A stretch of DNA of 64,000 nt from Flavobacterium sp. Root420. Its GTDB lineage: Bacteria > Bacteroidota > Bacteroidia > Flavobacteriales > Flavobacteriaceae. The stretch covers positions 62,001-126,000 of the forward strand of contig NZ_LMEF01000031.1 in NCBI RefSeq assembly GCF_001427905.1. The letters are read 5' to 3'. Below, one piece after another: positions 1 to 8,687 of this stretch. The position numbers and the translations under genes are program-made. The first letter of the stretch is position 1, and each line of letters begins with the position of its first letter. Under the pieces are notes generated by a model. That model was not told the origin of the DNA. It saw only the letters and a list, made by a program, of their open reading frames with translations, and made no database searches.

Positions 1-1104
1 AAGCGAATCATCAACTTTTTGAGAAAACAACAAGTAGGTGAAACGGTTCGTGAGCTTGGTCTTCAGGGACAAAATGAAAAAGCAGGAACACCAACAATGG
101 GGGGACTGATTATCATTTTTGCAACGCTTGTGCCTGTTTTGTTATTTGCTCGTTTGCATAATATTTATATCGTATTGCTTATTGTAACCACACTTTGGAT
201 GGGAACAATTGGTTTTATTGATGATTATATTAAAATATTCAAAAAAGATAAAGAAGGTCTTAAAGGAATTTTTAAAGTAATTGGTCAGGTTGGTTTGGGG
301 CTTATTGTTGGGACAGTACTTTATTTTAATCCGGCTGTAACGGTGCGAACTGATACAGGAAGAACTGATATTTATAAAAGCGGAACAAACACAACGGTTG
401 TTTTGCCAGCTCCTATTGAAGAGAAATCGACGGCAACTACAATTCCTTTTGTAAAAAATAATGAATTTGATTATGCTGAAATATTAGCCTGGACAGGTGA
501 AGGATATGAAAAATGGGCTTGGTTGATCTTTATTCCGGTTGTAATTTTCATTATCACGGCAGTTTCTAACGGCGCTAATTTAACAGACGGTATTGATGGT
601 CTCGCGGCCGGTACGTCGGCAGTGTCCGTCCTCGCGCTCGGAATATTTACATTCGTTTCGGGAAATATTATTTTTTCTAATTATTTGAATATCATGTACA
701 TCCCAAATTCGGGGGAAATGACGGTATTTATATCAGCTTTTGTTGGAGCCTTAATTGGGTTTCTTTGGTATAATTCATATCCCGCATCTGTGTTTATGGG
801 AGATACAGGAAGTTTAACTATTGGTGGAATCATTGCGGTTTTAGCCATTGCAGTTCGTAAAGAATTATTGATTCCGTTATTGTGTGGAATCTTTTTAGTG
901 GAAAATTTCTCAGTGGTTTTACAAGTGAGTTATTTCAAATTTACTAAAAAGAGATACGGTGAAGGTCGAAGAATTTTCCTGATGTCGCCACTGCATCATC
1001 ATTATCAGAAAAAAGGATATCACGAAAGTAAAATTGTGACCCGTTTCTGGATTGTTGCCATCATGTTAGCCATATTATCAATCGTTACTTTAAAATTAAG
1101 ATAG
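1..1104 (+). CDS. mraY: Phospho-N-acetylmuramoyl-pentapeptide transferase, 5' end cut by window
   Basis: Integral membrane enzyme that transfers phospho-MurNAc-pentapeptide from UDP to undecaprenyl phosphate, giving lipid I. The frame is open from base 1, so the N-terminus lies outside the window. Visible family motifs are GFIDDYIK with its catalytic Asp pair, NLTDGIDGLAAG, and the C-terminal SPLHHHYQKKG. Several hydrophobic segments are present. A periplasmic insertion of about 50 residues (near FNPAVTV to EFDYAEI) makes it longer than E. coli MraY, as is usual in Bacteroidota. The stop codon abuts the murD start with no gap, so the two are co-transcribed and probably translationally coupled. 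Bases 601-640 are strikingly GC-rich compared with the rest of the gene. Confidence 0.97.
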   Translation, partial: KRIINFLRKQQVGETVRELGLQGQNEKAGTPTMGGLIIIFATLVPVLLFARLHNIYIVLLIVTTLWMGTIGFIDDYIKIFKKDKEGLKGIFKVIGQVGLGLIVGTVLYFNPAVTVRTDTGRTDIYKSGTNTTVVLPAPIEEKSTATTIPFVKNNEFDYAEILAWTGEGYEKWAWLIFIPVVIFIITAVSNGANLTDGIDGLAAGTSAVSVLALGIFTFVSGNIIFSNYLNIMYIPNSGEMTVFISAFVGALIGFLWYNSYPASVFMGDTGSLTIGGIIAVLAIAVRKELLIPLLCGIFLVENFSVVLQVSYFKFTKKRYGEGRRIFLMSPLHHHYQKKGYHESKIVTRFWIVAIMLAILSIVTLKLR

Positions 1105-2436
1105 ATGAGGCTAGTAGTACTTGGAGGAGGAGAAAGTGGTGTAGGTACTGCTATTCTCGGAAAGAAAAAGGGATACGATGTTTTTGTATCAGATTTTGGA
1201 AAGATAAAAGAGAGTTACAAAGAAGTTCTTATCATTAATAAAATTGCCTGGGAAGAAGAACAGCATACGGAAGACCTGATTTTGAATGCCGACGTGGTTA
1301 TGAAAAGTCCGGGGATTCCGGAAAAATCTCCCATAGTAAAAAAGCTGATTGAAGCCGGAGTAAAAGTGATTTCTGAAATTGAATTTGCAAAACCTTTTAC
1401 AGAAGCACTTACAGTTGGAATTACCGGAAGTAACGGTAAGACAACAACAACAATGCTAACGTATCATTTGTTGAAATCAGCAGGGTTAAATGTAGGTTTG
1501 GGAGGAAACATTGGAAAAAGTTTTGCATGGCAGGTTGCCGAAAATAAATTTGATGCGTACGTTCTGGAATTGAGCAGTTTTCAACTCGACGGAATTATAG
1601 ATTACCGGCCGGATATTGCCATAATTACGAATATTAGTCCGGATCATTTAGACCGATATGAGTATAAATATCACAAGTATATCGATTCAAAGTTTCGAAT
1701 AACAATGAATCAAACCGAAAGCGATTATCTTATTTACGATGCAGATGATGAGGCAAGCGCAGAATGGTTAAAAAACAACACAACAAAAGCAAAATTAATT
1801 CCTTTCTCGCTGACTAAAAAATTCGACGAAGGGGCTTCTATAAATAACAACAAAATGGAAATAAAGATCAACCAAGAAGAGTTTACAATGGAAACAGAAT
1901 ACATTGCGTTAGAAGGAAAACATAATATGAAAAACGCAATGGCAGCAAGCTCTGTAGCAAAATTGATGCAAATTAGAAATGCAACAATTCGCGAAAGTTT
2001 ATCCAATTTTCAAGGTGTAGAACACCGTTTAGAGAAAGTATTAAAAATTCAGAATGTACAATATATCAACGATTCAAAAGCAACAAATGTGAATGCTACA
2101 TTCTTTGCTTTAGATAGTATGAATGTTCCAACGGTTTGGATTGTTGGAGGTGTTGACAAAGGAAATGATTACAACGAATTGATGTCATTAGTTCGTGAAA
2201 AAGTAAAAGCAATTATCTGCTTAGGAATTGATAATCGTAAAATTATCGAAGCTTTTGGCAATGTAGTTGATATCATGGTAGAAGTAAATAATATGAGTGA
2301 TGCTGTAAAAACAGCGCAACGTTTAACAGAAAAAGGTGATGCCGTTTTATTGTCTCCAGCCTGTGCAAGTTTCGATTTGTTCGAAAACTATGAAGATCGT
2401 GGAAAACAATTCAAACAAGCGGTTCATAACTTGTAG
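1105..2436 (+). CDS. murD: UDP-N-acetylmuramoylalanine--D-glutamate ligase
   Basis: Cytoplasmic Mur ligase that adds D-Glu to UDP-MurNAc-L-Ala using ATP. The N-terminal Rossmann-like domain starts with VVLGGGESG; the ATP-binding P-loop GITGSNGKTTT is at about residues 105-115, followed by the ELSSFQLD stretch of the central domain and NDSKATN of the Mur ligase family. At 443 residues it has normal length. The ATG follows the mraY stop directly. The gene sits in canonical dcw cluster order between mraY and ftsW. Confidence 0.97.
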   Translation: MRLVVLGGGESGVGTAILGKKKGYDVFVSDFGKIKESYKEVLIINKIAWEEEQHTEDLILNADVVMKSPGIPEKSPIVKKLIEAGVKVISEIEFAKPFTEALTVGITGSNGKTTTTMLTYHLLKSAGLNVGLGGNIGKSFAWQVAENKFDAYVLELSSFQLDGIIDYRPDIAIITNISPDHLDRYEYKYHKYIDSKFRITMNQTESDYLIYDADDEASAEWLKNNTTKAKLIPFSLTKKFDEGASINNNKMEIKINQEEFTMETEYIALEGKHNMKNAMAASSVAKLMQIRNATIRESLSNFQGVEHRLEKVLKIQNVQYINDSKATNVNATFFALDSMNVPTVWIVGGVDKGNDYNELMSLVREKVKAIICLGIDNRKIIEAFGNVVDIMVEVNNMSDAVKTAQRLTEKGDAVLLSPACASFDLFENYEDRGKQFKQAVHNL

Positions 2437-2444
2437 AAAAATAA

Positions 2445-2506
2445 TTTCAAGTTTCAGGTTTCACGTTAGGAGGAACCTGAAGCCTGAAACAAGAAAAACT
2501 TGAAAC
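2445..2506. repeat. Wordy palindrome of the TTTCAAGTTTCAGGTT family
   Basis: The left arm TTTCAAGTTTCAGGTT (2445-2460) is answered by an imperfect right arm ending in ACTTGAAAC (to 2506). It fills the murD-ftsW spacer and could fold in RNA. The same words occur at 45014-45155 and, as a perfect stem, at 60488-60534. There is no clear poly-T tail here, so it is not called a terminator. Confidence 0.6.
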
Positions 2507-2515
2507 TAAATAATT

Positions 2516-3829
2516 ATGAAAGAGCTAGTTAACAAATTAAAAGGAGATAGAGTAATATGGTCATTCGTGGCTTTGTTAGCGCTGTTTTCGTTTATGCCTG
2601 TTTTTAGTGCAAGTAGTAATTTGGCTTATATCGGCCACGGAACCGGAAACACTTTGGGTTATTTGGTAAAACATTTGGCTCATATCTGTATTGGATTTTT
2701 GATTATTTATTGGGTTCATAGAGTACCATATCATTATTTCAGGGCGATTTCAAAAATTGCTTTGCCAATTGTGTGGTTCTTATTGCTTTATACCTTGCTG
2801 AAAGGAACTGTAATTGCGGGAGCAAATGCAAGTCGTTGGATTCAGGTGCCGTTTATCGGGATCACATTTCAGACTTCGACTTTGGCTTCTATTGTGCTGT
2901 TTATTTTCGTAGCACGTTATTTGTCAAAAAAGAAAGAGGAGAACGAGCCTTTTCAGGTTTCATTCCTACAGCTTTGGGTACCGGTTTTTATCACATTGGC
3001 GCTTATTTTACCTGCGAATTTTTCGACCACAGCGCTGATTTTTGCTATGGTTATGATGTTAACTTTTATTGGTAAATATCCATTAAAGTATATTGGTTTT
3101 ATTATAGGTTCAGGAATTGCAATGCTGGCGTTTTTCCTTTTGGTAGCCAAAGCTTTTCCAGAATCAAGATTCTTTAGCAGGGTATCAACCTGGGAAAGCC
3201 GTATTACGAACTTTACCACAGACAAACCGGATGAAGATGATTATCAAATTGAAAAAGCAAAAATTGCAATTGCATCTGGAAGATTAGGCGGATTAGGGCC
3301 GGGGAAAAGCGTTCAGAAGAACTTTTTGCCACAATCTTCTTCCGATTTTATTTATGCCATTGTAGTTGAAGAATATGGCTTAGTAGGAGGAGTTTCGATA
3401 TTGGTTTTGTATTTGTTGTTATTGTTCCGATTTGTTATCGCATCTCATAAAGCAACTACATTATTTGGAAAGTTAGTCGTCGTCGGGCTTGGTTTTCCGA
3501 TGATATTTCAGGCAATGATTAATATGGCAGTTGCAGTTGAATTATTGCCGGTAACGGGACAAACATTGCCACTGATTAGTAGTGGTGGTAGTTCGATTTG
3601 GATGACTTGTTTCTCTCTGGGAATTATCATCAGCGTAACTAAAAAAGACGAAGAAATTGCTGAAGAAAGAGAAGAAAAAGAAAGACGAAAAGAAGCGCTT
3701 CAGAGATTAATTGATAAAGAATTAGCAGAAGAAGATTTACCTGCTGATGGAATATATGAAGAAGAAGGAATGATGTATTCAATTGAGGACAATTCGAGAA
3801 ATCCTATGAATGCAGTTTTAAATAAATAA
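2516..3829 (+). CDS. ftsW: SEDS-family peptidoglycan glycosyltransferase FtsW
   Basis: Polytopic membrane glycosyltransferase of the SEDS family (FtsW/RodA/SpoVE), which polymerises lipid II at the septum together with a class B penicillin-binding protein. About ten hydrophobic segments are visible. The C-terminal part carries family signatures: the GLGPGKSVQKNFLPQSSSDFIYAIVVEEYG stretch (residues about 262-291) and LPVTGQTLPLISSGGSS. It ends in a charged, Glu/Lys-rich cytoplasmic tail of about 55 residues. The position between murD and murG favours FtsW over RodA. Confidence 0.95.
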   Translation: MKELVNKLKGDRVIWSFVALLALFSFMPVFSASSNLAYIGHGTGNTLGYLVKHLAHICIGFLIIYWVHRVPYHYFRAISKIALPIVWFLLLYTLLKGTVIAGANASRWIQVPFIGITFQTSTLASIVLFIFVARYLSKKKEENEPFQVSFLQLWVPVFITLALILPANFSTTALIFAMVMMLTFIGKYPLKYIGFIIGSGIAMLAFFLLVAKAFPESRFFSRVSTWESRITNFTTDKPDEDDYQIEKAKIAIASGRLGGLGPGKSVQKNFLPQSSSDFIYAIVVEEYGLVGGVSILVLYLLLLFRFVIASHKATTLFGKLVVVGLGFPMIFQAMINMAVAVELLPVTGQTLPLISSGGSSIWMTCFSLGIIISVTKKDEEIAEEREEKERRKEALQRLIDKELAEEDLPADGIYEEEGMMYSIEDNSRNPMNAVLNK

Positions 3830-3871
3830 GTTAAGAACAATATAGTTTTTAAAGAGTAAAATTTTTAAAAG

Positions 3872-4957
3872 ATGACAAATTATAAATTCATATTAAGCGG
3901 TGGCGGTACTGGAGGACATATTTATCCTGCAATTGCAATTGCAAATGAATTAAAATTACAATTTCCTGATGCTGAATTCCTTTTTGTAGGTGCGCAGGAT
4001 AAAATGGAAATGCAAAAAGTGCCTCAGGCAGGTTATGAAATAAAAGGGCTTTGGATTGCTGGTTTACAGAGAAAACTAACGTTGCAAAATTTGATGTTTC
4101 CATTAAAATTGGCAACAAGTTTATTAGAATCAAGAAGAATCATTAAGCAGTTTAAACCTAATGTTGTAATTGGAACCGGTGGCTTTGCCAGTGGGCCTTT
4201 GTTACAAGCGGCTGGTTCAGCCGGAATTCCCACAGTAATCCAGGAACAGAATTCATTTCCGGGGATTACAAATAAATTGCTGAGCAAAAGAGCGAATGCC
4301 ATTTGTGTTGCATATGAAAATTTAGAGCGTTTTTTTCCAAAAGAAAAAATGGTGCTGACTGGAAATCCGGTTCGTCAGGATTTAATTGATATCGAGAGTA
4401 AAAAGGAAGAAGCAATCGCATTTTATGGTTTAGATCCGAATATAAAAACGCTTTTGGTTTTGGGCGGAAGTTTAGGAGCCAGAAGAGTGAATCAGTTAAT
4501 TGAAAAAGAATTGCATATGATGCTTTCGCAGGATGTTCAGATTATTTGGCAATGCGGAAAGTTGTATTTTGAAGATTATAAAAAGCACAATCAACAGAAT
4601 GTTAGGGTAGTTGATTTCATTGAAAGAATGGATTTTGTTTACGCTGCCGCAGATGTGATTATTTCACGTGCCGGAGCATCATCGGTTTCGGAGTTGTGTA
4701 TTGTTGGGAAACCAGTAATTTTTATTCCGTCGCCAAATGTAGCCGAAGATCATCAGACCAAAAATGCACAGGCAATTGTAGAAGCAAAAGGCGCTATTTT
4801 ATTGAAAGAATCAGAATTAGACAGTCAGTTTAGTATTGTTTTTGAAGCTTTATTGAAAGATGACGGAAAGCAGAAACAATTAAGTGCAAATATTAAAAAA
4901 TTGGCGATGCCGAATGCAACAAAAGTGATCGTAGAGGAAATTAAAAAGTTGTTATAA
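3872..4957 (+). CDS. murG: Undecaprenyldiphospho-muramoylpentapeptide beta-N-acetylglucosaminyltransferase
   Basis: Peripheral membrane GT28-family transferase that adds GlcNAc to lipid I to form lipid II. The N-terminal glycine-rich loop SGGGTGGHIYPA and the middle motif GTGGFASGP bind the lipid acceptor side. The C-terminal donor-binding lobe has VLGGSLGARRVN and the SRAGASSVSEL signature. At 361 residues it has normal family length. It is separated from ftsW by 42 bases and from murC by 156 bases that hold a nested inverted repeat. Confidence 0.97.
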   Translation: MTNYKFILSGGGTGGHIYPAIAIANELKLQFPDAEFLFVGAQDKMEMQKVPQAGYEIKGLWIAGLQRKLTLQNLMFPLKLATSLLESRRIIKQFKPNVVIGTGGFASGPLLQAAGSAGIPTVIQEQNSFPGITNKLLSKRANAICVAYENLERFFPKEKMVLTGNPVRQDLIDIESKKEEAIAFYGLDPNIKTLLVLGGSLGARRVNQLIEKELHMMLSQDVQIIWQCGKLYFEDYKKHNQQNVRVVDFIERMDFVYAAADVIISRAGASSVSELCIVGKPVIFIPSPNVAEDHQTKNAQAIVEAKGAILLKESELDSQFSIVFEALLKDDGKQKQLSANIKKLAMPNATKVIVEEIKKLL

Positions 4958-5016
4958 TATAAGTTTAGTCTAAAATTATAAAACAAGAAAAAGAAATCAT
5001 AATGCTATTTTAGGCA

Positions 5017-5100
5017 TTTTGGGTTATTAAAGAAGATAAAATACAAAGGCTTAATTGCTAGTTTTTTTACAAAAGAAAACTAGATGTAAATAGCCCAAAA
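5017..5100 (+). promoter_or_regulatory. Nested inverted repeat in the murG-murC spacer
   Basis: An outer pair, TTTTGGGTTATT (5017-5028) with AATAGCCCAAAA (5089-5100), can form 12 pairs including one G-U. Inside it CTAGTTTT (5058-5065) pairs with AAAACTAG (5076-5083). The structure ends 13 bases before the murC ATG, so it may be an RNA leader or attenuator. There is no poly-T tail of terminator type. The function is inferred only. Confidence 0.35.
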
Positions 5101-5113
5101 AATAAAAATTAAA

Positions 5114-6463
5114 ATGAATTTAAATCAAATACAGAACGTTTATTTTATTGGCATTGGAGGCATCGGAATGAGTGCTCTGGCCCGTTATTTCAAATATATC
5201 GGGAAACAGGTTTCAGGTTACGATAAAACGCCATCAATGTTGACAAATGAATTGATTGAAAGCGGTATTGATATTCATTTTGAAGATAATATTAATTTAA
5301 TTCCGAGTGATTATTTTGTAGAGAATACGTTGGTGATTTTTACACCTGCAGTTCCAAAAACACATTCGGAGTGGAATTACTTTATCGAAAGAAATTATGA
5401 GATTAAAAAGCGTGCTGAAGTTTTAGGAATCATTACTAAAGATACGTTTAGTTTCGCGGTTGCCGGAACTCACGGAAAAACTACAACATCCAGTATTTTA
5501 GGGCATATTTTATATGAAAGTGGTGCAGATGTAACTGCTTTTGTGGGTGGAATTGTAGAGAATTACAATTCTAATTTAATTGGAACCGGAAAAACGGTAA
5601 CTGTTGTAGAAGCTGATGAATTTGATCGTTCGTTTTTGCATTTGCATCCAAATATTGCCTGTATTACTTCTATGGATGCGGATCATTTAGATATTTACGG
5701 AACCAGCGATGCTATTGAGGCTTCGTTTGTAGAATTTGCTTCTAAAGTTGAAGATAAAAGTAAACTCTTTATAACCAAAGAATTGCCTCTTGAAGGCGTG
5801 CAATGTGCTATAAATGAAGATGCTGTATATAAGGCGTTCAATGTTCGTATTGAAGATGGAAGTTATGTTTTTGATGTTCAGACACCATCAGAAATAATGA
5901 AAGACCTGCATTTTGGATTGCCAGGAAAACATAATTTAATGAATGGATTGATGGCTATTGCAATGGCCAAAACGTTTGGCACCCCGACCGACTCCATTGC
6001 AAAAGCCATTGCTTCATTCAATGGAATCAGAAGACGTTTCTCTTATCAGATTAAATCTGATAATTTGGTTTATATAGATGATTATGCACATCATCCAACA
6101 GAAATAAATGCTGTACATCAAGCGGTTAGCGAATTATATCCTGGGCGTAAAGTATTAGCAATTTTTCAGCCACATTTATTCAGCAGAACGAGAGATTTTG
6201 CTGACGGATTTGCTGAAAGTTTATCGCAATTTGATGAAGTATTTTTAATGGATATTTACCCGGCACGCGAATTACCGATGGAAGGGATTACATCAGATTG
6301 GTTGTTAGGGAAAATGACAAATTCGAACAAGAAAATTGTTGCAAAAAATGATTTATTAGCGGAAATCAAAGCCAGTGATGCGCCAATAATTGTGACAATA
6401 GGAGCTGGTGATATTGGTGAAATGGTTCCGTCAATTAAAAAAATGCTAAATGAAAATATTTAA
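5114..6463 (+). CDS. murC: UDP-N-acetylmuramate--L-alanine ligase
   Basis: Cytoplasmic Mur ligase that attaches the first L-Ala to UDP-MurNAc. The sequence shows the N-terminal FIGIGGIGMSALA nucleotide fold, the P-loop AGTHGKTTTSS at about residues 117-127, EADEFDRSF, and the C-terminal domain DDYAHHPTEI that is characteristic of MurC. At 449 residues it has normal length. Its last 14 bases overlap the ftsQ start. Confidence 0.97.
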   Translation: MNLNQIQNVYFIGIGGIGMSALARYFKYIGKQVSGYDKTPSMLTNELIESGIDIHFEDNINLIPSDYFVENTLVIFTPAVPKTHSEWNYFIERNYEIKKRAEVLGIITKDTFSFAVAGTHGKTTTSSILGHILYESGADVTAFVGGIVENYNSNLIGTGKTVTVVEADEFDRSFLHLHPNIACITSMDADHLDIYGTSDAIEASFVEFASKVEDKSKLFITKELPLEGVQCAINEDAVYKAFNVRIEDGSYVFDVQTPSEIMKDLHFGLPGKHNLMNGLMAIAMAKTFGTPTDSIAKAIASFNGIRRRFSYQIKSDNLVYIDDYAHHPTEINAVHQAVSELYPGRKVLAIFQPHLFSRTRDFADGFAESLSQFDEVFLMDIYPARELPMEGITSDWLLGKMTNSNKKIVAKNDLLAEIKASDAPIIVTIGAGDIGEMVPSIKKMLNENI

Positions 6464-7172
6464 TTGGACAAATATTCGATTGATTCTCATTTTTGGGCTT
6501 GTACTTTTTTTGTATTCGTTCGCACAGCATAGAAATGGAGATCGAAAATTGAAAAAATCCATGGTCGTTTTTGTAGGAGAAAATACGCTTTTTGTAAAGC
6601 CTGAAATGGTTAATAAATTGTTGATAGAAAATAAAAGAGACGCTTCCAGTATCCGAAAAGATGAACTAGATTTGAATAACATAGAAAAAACCCTTGATAC
6701 GCAAGACATGATTGAGAAGTCAGATGTTTTTGTAAGTATCGATGGCGTTCTAAAAGCGATAGTAAAACAGAAGACACCAATAGCGAGAGTTTATGATGGT
6801 GATAACTCTTTTTATATTGACTATGAGGGTAATAAAATGCCTTTATCAGACAATTTTACGGCGCGGGTTCCTCTTGTTTCGGGGGCAATAAATGAAAAAA
6901 ATAACGAAGATTTAGCTACCTTATTTCGCACAATTTATGACGATGCGTTTTTGAAAAAAAACATCATTGCAATTCAAATTATGCCTAATGGTAGCCTAAA
7001 AATGTTTAATAGAAATTATGATTACTTCATCGATTTTGGAAGAACGATGAATGTTGATAAGAAATTTAGAAACTATAAAGCCTTTTTTCAAAAAGCAGTT
7101 TTAGATAGTTCGTTATACAAATACAAAAAGATTGACCTGAGGTTTACGGAACAAGTAGTTTGCACAAAATAA
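6450..7172 (+). CDS. ftsQ: Cell division protein FtsQ/DivIB-like
   Basis: A single N-terminal membrane segment (about residues 8-25) is followed by a periplasmic region that begins with a POTRA-like part (SMVVFVGENTLFVKPEMV) and continues into a beta-rich domain ending in KYKKIDLRFTEQVVCTK. FtsQ scaffolds the FtsQLB divisome subcomplex. Sequence conservation is low in this family, so the call rests on topology plus the invariant position between murC and ftsA. The ATG overlaps murC by 14 bases, which suggests translational coupling. Confidence 0.88.
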   Translation: MKIFNWTNIRLILIFGLVLFLYSFAQHRNGDRKLKKSMVVFVGENTLFVKPEMVNKLLIENKRDASSIRKDELDLNNIEKTLDTQDMIEKSDVFVSIDGVLKAIVKQKTPIARVYDGDNSFYIDYEGNKMPLSDNFTARVPLVSGAINEKNNEDLATLFRTIYDDAFLKKNIIAIQIMPNGSLKMFNRNYDYFIDFGRTMNVDKKFRNYKAFFQKAVLDSSLYKYKKIDLRFTEQVVCTK

Positions 7173-7178
7173 TAGAAA

Positions 7179-8603
7179 ATGGAAAAAGATAACATTGCAG
7201 TAGGTCTAGATATTGGAACAACCAAAATAGTTGCCATGATAGGCAAGAAGAACGAGTATGGCAAGTTGGAAATTTTGGGTATTGGTAAATCCAAAAGTTT
7301 GGGTGTTGCGAGAGGTGTTGTAAACAACATTACGCAAACGATCCAATCAATTCAACAAGCTATTTTAGAGGCAGAAAATAATTCAGGTTATAAAATTAAA
7401 GATGTGGTGGTAGGTATTGCCGGACAGCACATCAGAAGTATTCAGCATACAGATTACATCAGCCGTAGTAATCCGGAAGAAGTAATTGGCGAAAAAGATA
7501 TTCAACTTTTGATTGACCAGGTAAATAAACTGGCCATGTTACCGGGAGAAGAAATCATTCACGTTTTGCCGCAAGAATTTAAAATTGACGGACAATCTGA
7601 AATTAAGGAACCAATCGGAATGTACGGTGGAAGACTGGAGTCTAGTTTTCACGTTGTAGTAGGACAGGCTTCTTCTATCAGAAACGTTGGAAGATGTATT
7701 CAGAGTTCAGGAATCGAATTATCAGGATTGACATTAGAGCCATTGGCTTCGGCAGATGCTGTTTTGAGTCAGGAAGAAAAAGAAGCCGGTGTTGCGCTTA
7801 TCGATATTGGTGGTGGAACAACAGATTTGGCCATTTTTAAAGACGGAATCATTCGTCATACTGCTGTAATCCCTTTCGGAGGAAATGTAATTACAGAAGA
7901 CATTAAAGAAGGATGTTCGATTATAGAAAAACAGGCAGAGCTTTTAAAAATAAAATTTGGATCAGCATGGCCGGGTGAAAATAAAGACAACGAAATTGTT
8001 TCTATTCCCGGATTAAGAGGTAGAGAACCAAAAGAGATTTCGCTTAAAAACTTATCTAAAATTATCCATGCACGTGTGGTGGAAATTATTGAACAGGTTT
8101 TTGCAGAAATTAAAGCTTATGGACACGAAGATCCCCGTAAAAAATTAATTGCAGGAATCGTTCTTACAGGTGGTGGAGCTCAACTAAAGCACATCAAACA
8201 ATTAGTAGAGTACATTACCGGAATGGACACCAGAATAGGATATCCGAATGAGCATTTAGCAGGAAATTCAAGCGAAGAAATTTCGAGCCCATTGTTTGCA
8301 ACTGCAGTTGGTTTGGTAATGAACAGCATCGAGAATAGCACACAAAGTGCTGTTAGAATGGAGTTGGTTAACGAACAGCCAAAGGTGGTGTACAGAAATG
8401 TTCCGCCACAGGCACAGCAACCGGTACAACAACGATACGAAGTGGAGGAAAACTACGTTGAAAGAGTAGAAGCTATAGAGCAGTCAAGAGAAGTTAGAAA
8501 TAATACTACTGTTGAAGCAGAATCTACCGAAACAAAAATAAGAAGATCATTTTTTGATCGTTATGTCGATAAAATCAAAGATTTTTTAGACAACGCAGAA
8601 TAA
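7179..8603 (+). CDS. ftsA: Cell division protein FtsA
   Basis: Actin-fold ATPase that tethers FtsZ filaments to the inner membrane. N-terminal phosphate-1 motif VGLDIGTTKIVA; the inserted 1C (SHS2) region follows; phosphate-2 motif ALIDIGGGTTDLAIF; adenosine motif VLTGGGAQL. After a Gln/Pro-rich linker the C-terminus FFDRYVDKIKDFL forms an amphipathic helix, the membrane-targeting sequence. At 474 residues it is slightly longer than the E. coli protein. It starts 6 bases after ftsQ. Confidence 0.96.
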   Translation: MEKDNIAVGLDIGTTKIVAMIGKKNEYGKLEILGIGKSKSLGVARGVVNNITQTIQSIQQAILEAENNSGYKIKDVVVGIAGQHIRSIQHTDYISRSNPEEVIGEKDIQLLIDQVNKLAMLPGEEIIHVLPQEFKIDGQSEIKEPIGMYGGRLESSFHVVVGQASSIRNVGRCIQSSGIELSGLTLEPLASADAVLSQEEKEAGVALIDIGGGTTDLAIFKDGIIRHTAVIPFGGNVITEDIKEGCSIIEKQAELLKIKFGSAWPGENKDNEIVSIPGLRGREPKEISLKNLSKIIHARVVEIIEQVFAEIKAYGHEDPRKKLIAGIVLTGGGAQLKHIKQLVEYITGMDTRIGYPNEHLAGNSSEEISSPLFATAVGLVMNSIENSTQSAVRMELVNEQPKVVYRNVPPQAQQPVQQRYEVEENYVERVEAIEQSREVRNNTTVEAESTETKIRRSFFDRYVDKIKDFLDNAE

Positions 8604-8687
8604 AATAGTAATAAACGAAAAGGATTACTTTTTGCCCCAAGTCAAGAAGTAAAAAATGTATTTAATAAGAATTTCAAAACCAAAAAG

